A DNA stretch of 64,000 nt from the NCBI GenBank assembly GCA_015232575.1, contig JADFZL010000010.1, positions 62,001 through 126,000 on the forward strand, given 5' to 3'. A program made the position numbers and the translations under genes. The notes beneath the pieces were generated by a model that ran no database searches, had not been told where the DNA came from, and saw only the letters and a list, made by a program, of their open reading frames with translations. Source of the stretch: Candidatus Rifleibacteriota bacterium. Its GTDB lineage: Bacteria > Muiribacteriota > Ozemobacteria > Ozemobacterales > Ozemobacteraceae. Position 1 is the stretch's first letter. Every line of letters begins with the position of its first letter. Shown here one piece after another: positions 1 through 8,909 of the stretch.

Positions 1-82
1 CATCAAGGAAACGAACCAGCTCTTCTTTAGTTTCAATTACAGTAGAATTTTGCAGTAATTTTTGTGAATCAAATGATATCAT
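1..82 (-). CDS. N-terminal fragment of an unrecognised protein, cut by the window edge
   Basis: An ATG at 82 reads leftward without a stop to base 1 and gives 27 residues beginning MISFDSQKLLQNS. The upstream bases carry no convincing Shine-Dalgarno sequence, so the start is uncertain. It shares the strand of the glycosyltransferase at 215-1372, which lies just upstream of it, and could be the next gene in that run. The fragment is too short to assign a family. Confidence 0.35.
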   Translation of the reverse strand, partial: MISFDSQKLLQNSTVIETKEELVRFLD

Positions 83-214
83 ATTTTATGGTGGCTGCGA
101 TTTAACGCATCATGATCTCCGCTTTTATAGTGCTGATTTATGAGAAATATCTGGAAAATCTGAAAGAATAACTTAACATAGCATGAATTAAGTTTTGGGA
201 TTATACAATATTTT

Positions 215-1372
215 TCACTTATTTTCAATTTGCTGTTCAGGAGTATTAAAGATAAGTGATTTAATGGTCTCAAACTCTTTTGTAACTGAAAAGTTTTTGA
301 ATACGTGCTCTTTTGCTTTGGCACCCATGTTTTTTCGCTCGTCCGGTGAGAGATTCAGAGCTGTTTTTGTGGTGTCAGCAGCTGCAGACATATTTCCAGC
401 AGGGAAGATGAATCCATTTTCACCGTGAATGATTACTTCAGACATTGCCCCGGCATCTGAAGCTATAACCGGAATACCCATTGCCATTGATTCAAGAAGA
501 ACATTCGGCATTCCCTCAAAAAGAGACGGTATTATTGTAAAATCACATGCTGCATAAAGTGCCGGCATATTATCAAGGGTACAAAATTTGATTCTTCGAT
601 TATTTGGAGAAGAGGTATCGTCGAGAATTCGTGAAGTTTCTTCGTCAATCCAGCCAACCACAAGTAATCCAATCTTTTCATTCAGACCGTGTTTTCGAAT
701 ACTTCCCAGCCATTCCCAGGTCTGTTTTTTATATTGCATTTTGCCAAAAATGCCTATAATAGTGCGATTTTCAAAACATTTGTCGCTTTTGATTTCTTTT
801 GTGATCAATTCATCTGTGCCTGAAAGCATCCATCTTGAGGAATCGACACCTCTGGGAGTTTGTACGATATTCTTTTGTGGAAATAAAAGCGAAATTCTTT
901 TAATAAGTTCCTTTGATACGCAACCTATATTGGACGCACACGAGATCGCCTCTTTTATCTGCCAGCCATTTCCATTATCAAACCAGAAACGATCAAAATC
1001 ATTTCCCTGAACAAGTAAATAGAATGGCCTTTCCATCCATTTGGAAAAAGTGGATGCTACAAAACCAGCTCTTCCACAGCCAAAACCAACAACCCTGGAA
1101 TATGGCTTTCTTTCATGTTCAAGTTTCAGATAATTCCATATTTTCAGAACACCTTCCATGGGATGCTGACTGTCGGTTACGAAAATATCTCTGCCACAAT
1201 CACGTTCAACGATGTCCATTGCGCAGCGTCTTTTCGAATAGATCAGTGCAACAATGTCGATTTCAAAACCCGATTTCCGGAACTCACGAACCTGTCTGAA
1301 ACAGCTTTCAGACGTTCCGCCAACAACAGGCGAGAAATGCTCAGTTAACCAGAGGATTCTATTGTTTTTCAT
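215..1372 (-). CDS. Glycosyltransferase family 4 (GT-B fold)
   Basis: This 385-residue protein has the two-domain layout of GT-B glycosyltransferases. The N-terminal half opens with the acceptor-side motif ILWLTEHFSPVVGGTSE, typical of GT4 enzymes. The C-terminal half (about residues 190-370) holds the nucleotide-sugar site, including the E-x7-E element in SLFEGMPNVLLESMAMG and the following GIPVIASDAGAMSE. Such enzymes transfer a sugar from an NDP-sugar to a glycan or lipid acceptor at the inner membrane, usually for LPS, capsule or exopolysaccharide. It lies 15 bases downstream of yjbQ on the same strand. The family is clear; the donor and acceptor cannot be told from sequence. Confidence 0.88.
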   Translation of the reverse strand: MKNNRILWLTEHFSPVVGGTSESCFRQVREFRKSGFEIDIVALIYSKRRCAMDIVERDCGRDIFVTDSQHPMEGVLKIWNYLKLEHERKPYSRVVGFGCGRAGFVASTFSKWMERPFYLLVQGNDFDRFWFDNGNGWQIKEAISCASNIGCVSKELIKRISLLFPQKNIVQTPRGVDSSRWMLSGTDELITKEIKSDKCFENRTIIGIFGKMQYKKQTWEWLGSIRKHGLNEKIGLLVVGWIDEETSRILDDTSSPNNRRIKFCTLDNMPALYAACDFTIIPSLFEGMPNVLLESMAMGIPVIASDAGAMSEVIIHGENGFIFPAGNMSAAADTTKTALNLSPDERKNMGAKAKEHVFKNFSVTKEFETIKSLIFNTPEQQIENK

Positions 1373-1387
1373 CAGCTGAATCCGAAT

Positions 1388-1804
1388 TTATTCTCCAATA
1401 ATTTTTACGAGAACTCGTTTACGGCGGTTTCCATCGAATTCACCGTAAAATATCTGTTCCCACGGACCAAAGTCGAGCTTACCGGCTGTAATTGCAACAA
1501 CGACTTCTCTTCCCATTATTGTTCGCTTTAGATGTGCATCTCCGTTATCTTCTCCGCCGTTGTGGCGATACTGCGAATATGGTTTTTCAGGGGCCAGTTT
1601 TTCAAGCCAGACTTCAAAGTCGTGATGCAATCCAGATTCGTCATCATTGATGAAAACACTTGCAGTAATATGCATGGCATTGCATAACAAAAGACCTTCT
1701 TTTACACCGCTTTCCCTGAGACAATCCTGAATTTGGGAAGTAATATTAACAAATCCTCTTCTTCCCCTTATTTCGAACCACAATTCTTTTCTGTAACTTT
1801 TCAT
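1388..1804 (-). CDS. yjbQ: YjbQ/UPF0047 family protein (secondary thiamine-phosphate synthase-like)
   Basis: A small single-domain protein of the UPF0047/YjbQ family; E. coli YjbQ has a weak thiamine-phosphate synthase activity and a metal-binding site. The hallmark segments are present: [15 protein letters not shown], then [14 protein letters not shown], then [15 protein letters not shown]. Their histidines and acidic residues line the metal site in solved homologues. An earlier in-frame ATG at 1834 exists, but the ATG at 1804 has AAGGAG placed 7 bases upstream and gives the usual length (138 aa), so 1804 is chosen. Its leader is preceded by a 9-bp GC-rich hairpin and the 74-bp tandem repeats. 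The true physiological role of this family is unsettled. Confidence 0.85.
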   Translation of the reverse strand: MKSYRKELWFEIRGRRGFVNITSQIQDCLRESGVKEGLLLCNAMHITASVFINDDESGLHHDFEVWLEKLAPEKPYSQYRHNGGEDNGDAHLKRTIMGREVVVAITAGKLDFGPWEQIFYGEFDGNRRKRVLVKIIGE

Positions 1805-1823
1805 ACGGCTGCTCCTTTTTAGT

Positions 1824-1866
1824 AGAGGGGGCACGCGCCCCCTCTCGTCATTCGAACAAGTTCGAA
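1824..1866. repeat. Two adjacent inverted repeats in the yjbQ leader
   Basis: AGAGGGGGC (1824-1832) pairs with GCCCCCTCT (1837-1845) around a 4-base loop. Immediately to the right TTCGAAC (1851-1857) pairs with GTTCGAA (1860-1866) around AA. The first hairpin starts about 20 bases upstream of the yjbQ ATG, overlapping the space just above its ribosome-binding site. It could therefore affect translation or mark the end of the repeat block. Structure is seen; function is inferred. Confidence 0.6.
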
Positions 1867-2060
1867 TGCCTTCACTCCCCGCGGTCGGGCGCTTTACGCC
1901 CTCCGCTTATGCGGAGTTTTGGTGAGGGCACGCGTTCGAATGCCTTCACTCCCCGCGGTCGGGCGCTTTACGCCCTCCGCTTATGCGGAGTTTTGGTGAG
2001 GGCACGCGTTCTAATGCCTTCGCACTTCCCGCGGTCGGTTGGTTTACGCCCTCCGCTTTT
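1860..2060. repeat. GC-rich 74-bp tandem repeat, two full copies plus a degenerate third
   Basis: Units start at 1860, 1934 and 2008, so the period is exactly 74 bp. The first two are virtually identical. The third diverges after about 40 bases and ends near 2060. Each full unit contains a hairpin CTCCGC-TTAT-GCGGAG and a CCGCGG core. The block is far richer in GC than the surrounding 40% GC DNA and lies between the yjbQ start and the 3' end of the lipoprotein gene. Open frames across it are a product of the 74-bp periodicity and are not credible genes. Confidence 0.85.
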
Positions 2061-2095
2061 GCAGCAACTTGCTTCGCATGTGCACGGGCAAGATC

Positions 2096-2770
2096 TCATG
2101 CGGCTGGTGAAACATTTGGAATGGTTTTTATTACGTAACCATCGCGTTTGAAAACAAGAGAATATGTGCCAGGAGGCAAACCGTAAAATTGGTAGAAGCC
2201 CTTAGCATCAGAAACTGTAGCTTTTTCGTATCCATCTCCAATTATCTGAACAGCGACTCCTGCGATTGGTTGTTTGCTTATTTCATCAGTTATGTAGCCT
2301 TCAACGACGCCTTTTCTGATAGATACGACTTCCGGAAGTTTTTCAATTATCAGATCATCAAGAAGCCATTCACCCTGGTTCAAAACCATTTTAAAAGTTA
2401 CTTCCATAACAGAATCCGGATATGATGAAAATGAATACGAAGCAAATATGCTTGCAGTTGTGGCAGAGGTTCTCAACACAGAAAGAATTTCAAATTTCCA
2501 TTCGTTTCCGGAAAGATCACGAAAAGTAACTGTCCCCAGAGATGAAGACGCAGCAAGAATTCCAGTTGTGTCTCTCTGAGCTAGAGTTGGCGTGATATTG
2601 CTGCTTCCCCACTGTTTGACAATTTTGATAACAGCAGCTTCTGGAGATTCAGCTGATAGCGATGATGTTTGTGTGTCATTGCCGCTATCGTTCGAACAAC
2701 CCGGCAGAAAAAAGGATGAAAAAGAGATTATCAATATTGCTATTGAACAGGCCACTTTTCTGGAAAACAT
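2096..2770 (-). CDS. Lipoprotein with C-terminal carboxypeptidase-regulatory-like domain
   Basis: The 224-residue product starts with a type II signal peptide: a hydrophobic stretch ending in the lipobox FFLPGC, so the mature protein should be lipid-anchored at Cys25. Residues about 45-140 form an unrecognised beta-rich domain. Residues about 150-220 (EGYITDEISKQPIAGVAVQI ... GFYQFYGLPPGTYSLVF) match the CarboxypepD_reg/CNA-B-like beta-sandwich, a fold found on surface proteins. GAGGA sits 9 bases before the ATG. Its stop lies directly beside the GC-rich repeat block. It is followed by pbpC-side genes upstream but with a 215-base gap, so it is probably a separate transcript. Confidence 0.8.
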   Translation of the reverse strand: MFSRKVACSIAILIISFSSFFLPGCSNDSGNDTQTSSLSAESPEAAVIKIVKQWGSSNITPTLAQRDTTGILAASSSLGTVTFRDLSGNEWKFEILSVLRTSATTASIFASYSFSSYPDSVMEVTFKMVLNQGEWLLDDLIIEKLPEVVSIRKGVVEGYITDEISKQPIAGVAVQIIGDGYEKATVSDAKGFYQFYGLPPGTYSLVFKRDGYVIKTIPNVSPAA

Positions 2771-2940
2771 GTTTTTTTCCTCTATAACAATTAATCCACA
2801 ACTATTAAAAAGTTGCTCTACAGTAATAAGAACTCACAGGATAATAATATATCAATATAAAATCATTACGGCAAGAGAAAAAAGTAGCTACTCAATGATT
2901 CGGATATTCGGTAATGAATATTCTTCAAAGTTAAATTCAG

Positions 2941-2974
2941 CGTAATTCCGTGTAATTCCGTGTTTTCCGTGGTT
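2941..2974. repeat. Short TAATTCCGTG direct repeats
   Basis: CGTAATTCCGTG, TAATTCCGTG and TTTTCCGTG follow one another between the lipoprotein start and the pbpC stop. This TTCCGTG-type array resembles intergenic motifs seen in many environmental genomes. Only one copy is in this window. Confidence 0.55.
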
Positions 2975-2986
2975 AAAACTTCAGTT

Positions 2987-5422
2987 CTATTCTACTTCAA
3001 TCGTTACCTGGGCAGATTCTTCAGCCGTTCCAAGACATGTTATGCTGTGTCTTCCCCGCGTGAGCCTCCAGAAGGCAGTGTATGGAGCAGGACATCTTGC
3101 AATGTCTAATCCATCTACCATCCAGATTACTTCTGGAACTGGGTTGTCTGGCAGGGCTTTCAGCATGATAATGTTTTCATTTCCGTTGGTTATTACAAAT
3201 CTGTCGCCGTTATGCGGAGAAAGAATCTTTATTCTTGCCATGTTTCCCTGAGCAGGCAGCGAATCTTCACTGCAAACATAAATTACATCTGAAGATGTAT
3301 CAGATGAATTTGAAAACTTTAGTTGACTCTGGCTCACCGGCGAATTGTCAACATAAACAGATGAAGAAGAGGTATCAATTAAACCTGATTCAAATGGATT
3401 AATCGGCTGAAGGTTATTTGCAAGTCTGAAAGTGTCAGGCAAGCCAGTTTCTTGTCGTTCACGTATCCATTCAACATATTCAACGGGCAACTCATGAAAT
3501 AATGAGTCTCTCGTGTGAAATTCGCATTGAAGAGGCTTGGGGGAATGTATGGAAATAAGCTCGCGGGCAACTGTTGTACAAAAAGCCGTTGGTGAGCCGC
3601 CGGATATTCCGCAGACAGGTATTTCACAAAGAGAAGACGGTGTTTTGTACCAGGATGCGTCTTTTTTGTCTTCAAGTCCGTCTAGAAGATGTTTTAGAAT
3701 TGGGCCACATGCAACTGCTCCGGAAAGTCCATAAGTCTGCTTTCCATCAAAGTTTCCTGCCCACAGACATATAATATGCTCGTGAGTAACTGCAATAAGC
3801 CAGCAATCACGATAGTTAGTGCTGGTGCCGGTTTTAATAGCCACAGGTTTTTCATAAGCAAAAAATGCCGGATTTCCGAAGGTAAGCATTCGCGCTGATG
3901 GATCGGAAAGAATGTCGAGAATGATATATGAAGACTCAGGCTGAAGAAGCTTTTTCAATGCTAGAGGCTCTCCCGGAGTGTCACGCAGTTTTACCAATTG
4001 ACCGCCGTTGGTGAAAACTCCGTAAGCTTGTACAATGTCAATCATTGAAATTTCAGGATTTCCAATTGCCAGTCCGAGGCCGTATCGGTCTATTGCCTTT
4101 GAGTCAGAAGTCAGAATACCAATTTCCACAAGAAATTCAAAAAAGTTTTTTATTCCAATTTCGTTGAGCAATTTCACTGCTGCTATGTTTAAAGAGTTTC
4201 CAAGAGCTGTTCTGATAGAAACAGGGCCATGATGTTTCCTGGTGGAATTGCTTGGAATATAATCTCCCTGCGGAGTTCTGAAATCCTGTTTTGTATCTGC
4301 GATAGAAGTTCCGGCATAATAACCGTTTTCAATTGCCAGTGCGTAAAGAAATGGCTTTAAAATTGAGCCGCCTGAACGTTTTGAGTCGCATCCGTTAATG
4401 AAACCGTAATTTTTGTTGTTGTAGGAATGTGATCCCGTCATTGCATGAACTTCAAGTGATTTTGAGTCTGCAATCATTGCGCAGACCTGAAATGCTCCAG
4501 ATTGTGAAAGGCGATTTCTGTGAGACGAAATAGAAGTTTCGAGTAATTTCTGCTTTGTAAAATCGATAGAAGTTCTTACCTCTCCTTTGGGTACACCATT
4601 TCTTTTAACATACCAGTCGCAGAAATGTGGTGCTCTAAGAGGGAAACTTCCGCTGGGTTTTAGAATTGGCACTTTTATTGAAAGCTGAAAGGTTTCAGAT
4701 GAAATCATCTGCATTTCAAGCATTCTGCTCAGTATGAGATCCCGACGTTTCTGAAGTACTGATAAATCCTTCCGGGTTCTCGGGTTAAGTCTTGTCGGAG
4801 ACTGCGGAATTGCAGCAAGCAGAGCGGTTTCAGATGGTGAAAGGCTGTCGGCGCTTTTTCCAAAGTAAATCAACGATGCAAGCGCAGCCCCTTGAAGATT
4901 TCCTCCCATTGGTGCAAGATTCAGATATGCGTTGAGAATTTCGTTTTTACTCATTACTGTTTCAAGCTTAATTGCTTCAAGAGCTTCGCGTATTTTGGCT
5001 GAAAGGCTTCTGGGCGAGGGCCTGGCAATTCTGATTAGCTGTTGAGTAATTGTACTCGCGCCAGAAACAACTTTCCTCTGCATTATCATTTGCTTGATTG
5101 CGCGCATGATTGCAATTGGATCAATCCCTTTGTGCGAAAAAAATCTTTTGTCTTCCGCTGCGGTAATGGCGTCGAAAAGGGGTTTTTTAAAAAAGTTGGC
5201 TTTTTGCGTGATTTTGAACATTCCGTCATAACCGGGAAAAAGCCTCAAATATTGGCCATCTCTTGAACACAGAGCACCCCAGTCAAGTAATTTTTCCTTT
5301 ATCTGTAAAGAGAGGTCATCTGTATGAAAATGATATAAATACTGTATTCCAAAGGAAATTACCAGAACAGAGAAGAAAAATATTATCAGCAGCGTCTTAA
5401 TAATTTTCTTTATTGCTTTCAT
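2987..5422 (-). CDS. pbpC: Penicillin-binding protein 1C (bifunctional class A PBP)
   Basis: An 811-residue periplasmic cell-wall enzyme with one N-terminal membrane segment (about residues 10-30). The GT51 glycosyltransferase domain follows, with the EDKRFFSHKGIDP motif near residue 90 and SGASTITQQL soon after. A transpeptidase domain then carries the SxxK active site in GGSILKPF (about residue 353), a GNSLNIA segment and the KTGTS box (about residue 530). The last 90 residues form the BiPBP_C domain that distinguishes PBP1C from PBP1A/1B. It polymerises lipid II and may cross-link peptidoglycan. Its start overlaps the stop of the upstream 172-residue exported protein by 4 bases, so the two are translationally coupled. 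Confidence 0.93.
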   Translation of the reverse strand: MKAIKKIIKTLLIIFFFSVLVISFGIQYLYHFHTDDLSLQIKEKLLDWGALCSRDGQYLRLFPGYDGMFKITQKANFFKKPLFDAITAAEDKRFFSHKGIDPIAIMRAIKQMIMQRKVVSGASTITQQLIRIARPSPRSLSAKIREALEAIKLETVMSKNEILNAYLNLAPMGGNLQGAALASLIYFGKSADSLSPSETALLAAIPQSPTRLNPRTRKDLSVLQKRRDLILSRMLEMQMISSETFQLSIKVPILKPSGSFPLRAPHFCDWYVKRNGVPKGEVRTSIDFTKQKLLETSISSHRNRLSQSGAFQVCAMIADSKSLEVHAMTGSHSYNNKNYGFINGCDSKRSGGSILKPFLYALAIENGYYAGTSIADTKQDFRTPQGDYIPSNSTRKHHGPVSIRTALGNSLNIAAVKLLNEIGIKNFFEFLVEIGILTSDSKAIDRYGLGLAIGNPEISMIDIVQAYGVFTNGGQLVKLRDTPGEPLALKKLLQPESSYIILDILSDPSARMLTFGNPAFFAYEKPVAIKTGTSTNYRDCWLIAVTHEHIICLWAGNFDGKQTYGLSGAVACGPILKHLLDGLEDKKDASWYKTPSSLCEIPVCGISGGSPTAFCTTVARELISIHSPKPLQCEFHTRDSLFHELPVEYVEWIRERQETGLPDTFRLANNLQPINPFESGLIDTSSSSVYVDNSPVSQSQLKFSNSSDTSSDVIYVCSEDSLPAQGNMARIKILSPHNGDRFVITNGNENIIMLKALPDNPVPEVIWMVDGLDIARCPAPYTAFWRLTRGRHSITCLGTAEESAQVTIEVE

Positions 5423-5937
5423 GGCTGACTTTCTGAATCAATACGAGGTTGCAGAGTGACTTTTTCAACTTCGCCCGGGTACCAGAACGGGGAATCAATG
5501 AAATTCGATACAAATTCTCCGTAATTGGTTGTTATGCGGAATTTTAACCATCTTATCCGCCAGGTTCTGCCAATTATTCCTGTAACAGTTCTGGTTCTTT
5601 CGGCAACTCTTGCTTGATCACCTGAACTGATAACAATCGGAGCATTTGCATCGAACCAATTTTCATTATCACTGACCAGGCGATGTCCTGTATAAATCTC
5701 GGCTTGAACATTTCTTACTTCAATTATAATTGAATTGCTTTCATTTTTTACATCAAGAAATTCCTTAACTCGAATTCTTCCGTTGCCCAGATCAAGAGTT
5801 TCCGCAACGGCTGAAAGCTTTAATGGAAAATCGGGTTTGGGAAGATCGTTTCCGGCAAATAAGCCGCTGACGGTAAGAAAAAATAAAAGTATTGGAGCGA
5901 AAAAACTCAATAATCTTATAGAAAAATATAAGTGCAT
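5419..5937 (-). CDS. Exported protein of unknown function coupled to pbpC
   Basis: Not recognised. The chosen ATG at 5937 has AGGA 8 bases upstream, while the earlier ATGs at 5997 and 5967 have no ribosome-binding site. The product is about 172 residues and starts with a clear signal peptide ending near SGLFAGND. The mature part is beta-rich, with repeated hydrophobic alternation and no cysteines, and resembles a small immunoglobulin-like periplasmic domain (inference). The 4-base overlap with pbpC suggests co-translation and perhaps a role beside PBP1C. In many bacteria the pbpC neighbour is an alpha-2-macroglobulin; this is not one. Confidence 0.7.
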   Translation of the reverse strand: MHLYFSIRLLSFFAPILLFFLTVSGLFAGNDLPKPDFPLKLSAVAETLDLGNGRIRVKEFLDVKNESNSIIIEVRNVQAEIYTGHRLVSDNENWFDANAPIVISSGDQARVAERTRTVTGIIGRTWRIRWLKFRITTNYGEFVSNFIDSPFWYPGEVEKVTLQPRIDSESQP

Positions 5938-6019
5938 TGATGCATTCCTATTGTTTTGTCTCACCATGATTAGATAAAAAACATTGAAACGCTCCATAAG
6001 CGTTAACTTAAGAGCAAGC

Positions 6020-6084
6020 TGTCATCTCGAACGTATGTGAGAGTTCTCATAAATGCTGGATTTCTACCTTCGGTCTAAATGACA
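6020..6084. repeat. Palindromic interspersed element, copy 1
   Basis: Begins TGTCATCTCGAACG and ends in CTAAATGACA, giving imperfect terminal inverted repeats. A left flank CGTTAACTTAAGAGCAAGC (6001-6019) is shared in variant form with copies at 10.5, 43.0 and 58.4 kb. It lies in the gap between the pbpC operon start and the cyclase stop. Confidence 0.75.
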
Positions 6085-6112
6085 GCAAAGCTGCAACACC
6101 TTTTTTAACTTT

Positions 6113-6162
6113 TTTTGAATGAGCTATCAATTTGCTTTTTAAAATTGATAGCTCATTCAAAA
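6113..6162. repeat. Perfect 21-bp inverted repeat after the cyclase gene
   Basis: Bases 6113-6133 pair without mismatch with 6142-6162 around an 8-base loop; the stem core is GAATGAGCTATCAATTT. It starts 8 bases beyond the stop of the cyclase gene. There is no T-tract after the stem in either direction, so it is not a textbook intrinsic terminator. It may protect the mRNA 3' end. Confidence 0.7.
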
Positions 6163-6170
6163 TCCAGATA

Positions 6171-8903
6171 CTATTTATGGGTCAGATGATAGCTGCCATC
6201 CCAGTTATCGGGTGGTGGAGTTTCTTTATATTCGTGGCATCTTGAGAGATAGGTTTTGCTTGGCCCATCGTCTGGCCAGCGGGCCAGAAGGGTTTCAAAG
6301 GTGTCGATTGCCTCATCCCATTTTCTTTCAAGGTGCAATGCAATTGCCTTATCATAGAGCGCGACTTTTTCATCCCACTCAAGTGGCTCTTTTCCCTTGC
6401 GGCTTACAAGTTCGAATACCTTAACGGGTTCCTTTTTTCCCTTAACGGCAAGGAAATCCAGAAATCTTACTGTAACGTGATCTTTAGCCTTCTGGTAAGT
6501 TGCATCACTTATCATCATGAGAGTTCCGTATTCTTTGTTTGCACCTTCAAGTCTTGATGCAAGGTTTACTCCGTCGCCCATACATGTAAAGTTCATCTGA
6601 GCGCTTTGTGAGCCCATGTATCCTACAACAACATTTGCGGTGTTTATTCCTGCTCTTGCCATGACTTTCGGAAGTTTTCTTTCAGCCCATCCCTTTTGAA
6701 GCTCGAGAATGGTTTCCTGCATTTCAAGGGCGCAAAGGCATGCTCTTATTGCATGATCTTCCTGTTTAAGAGGGTTATTCCAGAATGCCATGACAGCATC
6801 GCCAATAAATTTATCAAGTGTTCCTCCGTATTTGAAGAGCAAATCTGTCATTGTTCCAAGATATTCATTCAGCAACACAACGAGTTCTTCCGGAGTCAAC
6901 ATTTCAGAAATGGAAGTAAAACCGGCAACGTCTGAAAAGAATATTGTCAGCTCTACTTTTCGTCCGCCGGGTTTAACCTCTTCGGGATGTTCAATCATGT
7001 ATTTAACAACATCCGCTGCGACGAATTTCTGAAACATGTTTTTGATTTCTCCGGCTTTTTTTCTCTGTTGAAGATAACTTCTGAATGTATGCGTAATCCA
7101 TACTGCTGAAAATGAAAAAACCATGGGAGAGAAAACAAAAATCTGTCCATTTCTGTTGAAAATATAATATGCAAAATAAAATATTCCAAAGATGAAAAAA
7201 GCTGTAATAAACAGGCCCTTAAAGGGAGTAACGTGTTCAAGTATTTTAGTAAGAAGAAGAGTGGTCGCGATAAGCAGAAAAAATGTATGCAACAACCTTG
7301 AGTGGCGCATGTAGCGATTTTCAATTATGCTCAACATGGCATTTGCGTGGATTTCCATTCCGGCAAGCGGTTCATCTTGCAGCTTGATTGGCGTTTCTTT
7401 CGTTACCGGCGATGGATAAAAGTCAAAATCTGTTTTTTCATAAGGACCAAGGATGCAGATTTTTCCGCCAAAATTTCTGAGTTCTGATAAAACATTTCTG
7501 TGGGCATTTTCAGGTGCGAGTAAACCGGCATTTTCAGGAAGACGCGCTGCATGTGACGCAAGTGTTTGTGCATCAAAGCACTCGTAGAAAGATGCTGAAA
7601 ACATTGTTTTCTTACCGAATCTGTTCACCTGACCCGAACCAAAGAAATAAACACCCATATTACCTTGTTCGTCAGTTGGAATGATGCGGTCGTAAAGATG
7701 AAAACCTCCGAAATATTTTTTTTCTTTGTACAATGGCAGAATTCTCTCAAGTTCATCTCGCATGCTTCTGTAATACAACTGTTTTCCTGGATCAACAGAA
7801 TCTTTATCCAGTGCAAGAGTTGCGGCGAGAAGACTTATGGCTGGTACAAGTTTGTCCTGTTTCGGAATATAATGAAAAAGTGGAACCTGCCAGACAAAAT
7901 TGCGATCACCAACTGAAACATTAATTGCGCCAAGTTCGGTATTCTGCTTTATGAATTTTTTATCGGGAAGTATTTCCCATACTTTTTCAGTAGAAACCGT
8001 TTTCTCTTCAGCCTTTTGCGTGTCACTCTTTTTTACTTCTATAAGGTTTTGTGAAGCCTGTTCTTCTGCTTTGACCTGCATTCCAAGAACAACAGGAGCT
8101 TCGCTTTCTGAGATAACCTTTTCAAGAAGCTCATCTTCGGATTTCTTTTTTTCTCCCTCGAGAACAAAATCCATAACGATGACAGAAGCTGGCTGAATCT
8201 GATAACTCTCGGGCAAATCGACATCTACACAAATTTGCCACTGAAAAAGAGTATCTGGTTTTGGGAAAACCTCAAATGCAACTTTCCATCTGGAATATCT
8301 AATATTCTCGTAAAAGCGAAAAAATGCTGATCTAAATTGCTCTGAAAGATCATCCGGGGGCAGTGAAAAAATATTGGCTGGCTGAGAGGCAAGTACGTCA
8401 AGTGGAAATTCCATAAATTCGAATAATCTTGAAACGTTTTCAGAGAATCTCCAGAAGGTAACATCATCGGTAGGCGGTGAGGAGACTTTTCCAACCCATG
8501 GTACTATAATAAGATTTTTCTTCCCTGCTGAATACATTCCTATCCGCAGGTCCATTAGTTTGCATGACAGGGAGCGTCCTTCAGGATACTTTATAGTCTG
8601 AGTTTTCCCGAGGGTGTTGATAATTGACGCAAACTCCTGTCTGGATGGATTTTTTGCAATCAATGAAGAAGTCGCTTCATCCTTTTTTACAAGAAGAATC
8701 CTCTGAGGAGCAGCTTTACTCGAATAATTCATCTGATAAATCAGTGAGAAAAGGTAATCGTCAAGACTGCTGAAAAGATTCATCATGTAAAACAACAGTA
8801 TTACTGAAAGAATTAAAGATGCAAAAAGCAATTCAGAGTGCTTCTTCCAGAAGTTTAGAAAAAAATCTTTTATGTACAAAACGATCTTATTCAGGAATAT
8901 CAT
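6171..8903 (-). CDS. CHASE2-domain adenylate cyclase (class IIIb)
   Basis: A 910-residue membrane enzyme predicted to make cAMP in response to an external cue. A membrane segment at about 22-42 is followed by a long periplasmic CHASE2 sensor, recognisable from IIPTDEQGNMGVYFFGS and GKICILGPYEKTD ... AGMEIHANAM. Three further hydrophobic segments come before a cytoplasmic cyclase domain at 650-832. Metal-binding Asp658 (FFSDVAGFT) and Asp702 (GDAVMAFW) are present, as are purine-selecting Lys698 and Thr773 (the K/T pair of class IIIb) and transition-state Asn780 and Arg784. A short TPR-like helical tail ends the protein. A 38-residue membrane ORF lies 6 bases upstream. No strong Shine-Dalgarno is visible for this start. 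Confidence 0.92.
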   Translation of the reverse strand: MIFLNKIVLYIKDFFLNFWKKHSELLFASLILSVILLFYMMNLFSSLDDYLFSLIYQMNYSSKAAPQRILLVKKDEATSSLIAKNPSRQEFASIINTLGKTQTIKYPEGRSLSCKLMDLRIGMYSAGKKNLIIVPWVGKVSSPPTDDVTFWRFSENVSRLFEFMEFPLDVLASQPANIFSLPPDDLSEQFRSAFFRFYENIRYSRWKVAFEVFPKPDTLFQWQICVDVDLPESYQIQPASVIVMDFVLEGEKKKSEDELLEKVISESEAPVVLGMQVKAEEQASQNLIEVKKSDTQKAEEKTVSTEKVWEILPDKKFIKQNTELGAINVSVGDRNFVWQVPLFHYIPKQDKLVPAISLLAATLALDKDSVDPGKQLYYRSMRDELERILPLYKEKKYFGGFHLYDRIIPTDEQGNMGVYFFGSGQVNRFGKKTMFSASFYECFDAQTLASHAARLPENAGLLAPENAHRNVLSELRNFGGKICILGPYEKTDFDFYPSPVTKETPIKLQDEPLAGMEIHANAMLSIIENRYMRHSRLLHTFFLLIATTLLLTKILEHVTPFKGLFITAFFIFGIFYFAYYIFNRNGQIFVFSPMVFSFSAVWITHTFRSYLQQRKKAGEIKNMFQKFVAADVVKYMIEHPEEVKPGGRKVELTIFFSDVAGFTSISEMLTPEELVVLLNEYLGTMTDLLFKYGGTLDKFIGDAVMAFWNNPLKQEDHAIRACLCALEMQETILELQKGWAERKLPKVMARAGINTANVVVGYMGSQSAQMNFTCMGDGVNLASRLEGANKEYGTLMMISDATYQKAKDHVTVRFLDFLAVKGKKEPVKVFELVSRKGKEPLEWDEKVALYDKAIALHLERKWDEAIDTFETLLARWPDDGPSKTYLSRCHEYKETPPPDNWDGSYHLTHK

Positions 8904-8909
8904 CAGAAT

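Noticed and set aside
1860..2060. CRISPR array
   Set aside because: The repeats are directly abutting 74-bp units with no unique spacers; no cas genes are present.
1909..2151. 80-codon frame across the 74-bp repeats
   Set aside because: The peptide is itself a repeat of the DNA unit and lacks a ribosome-binding site; the region is structured non-coding DNA.
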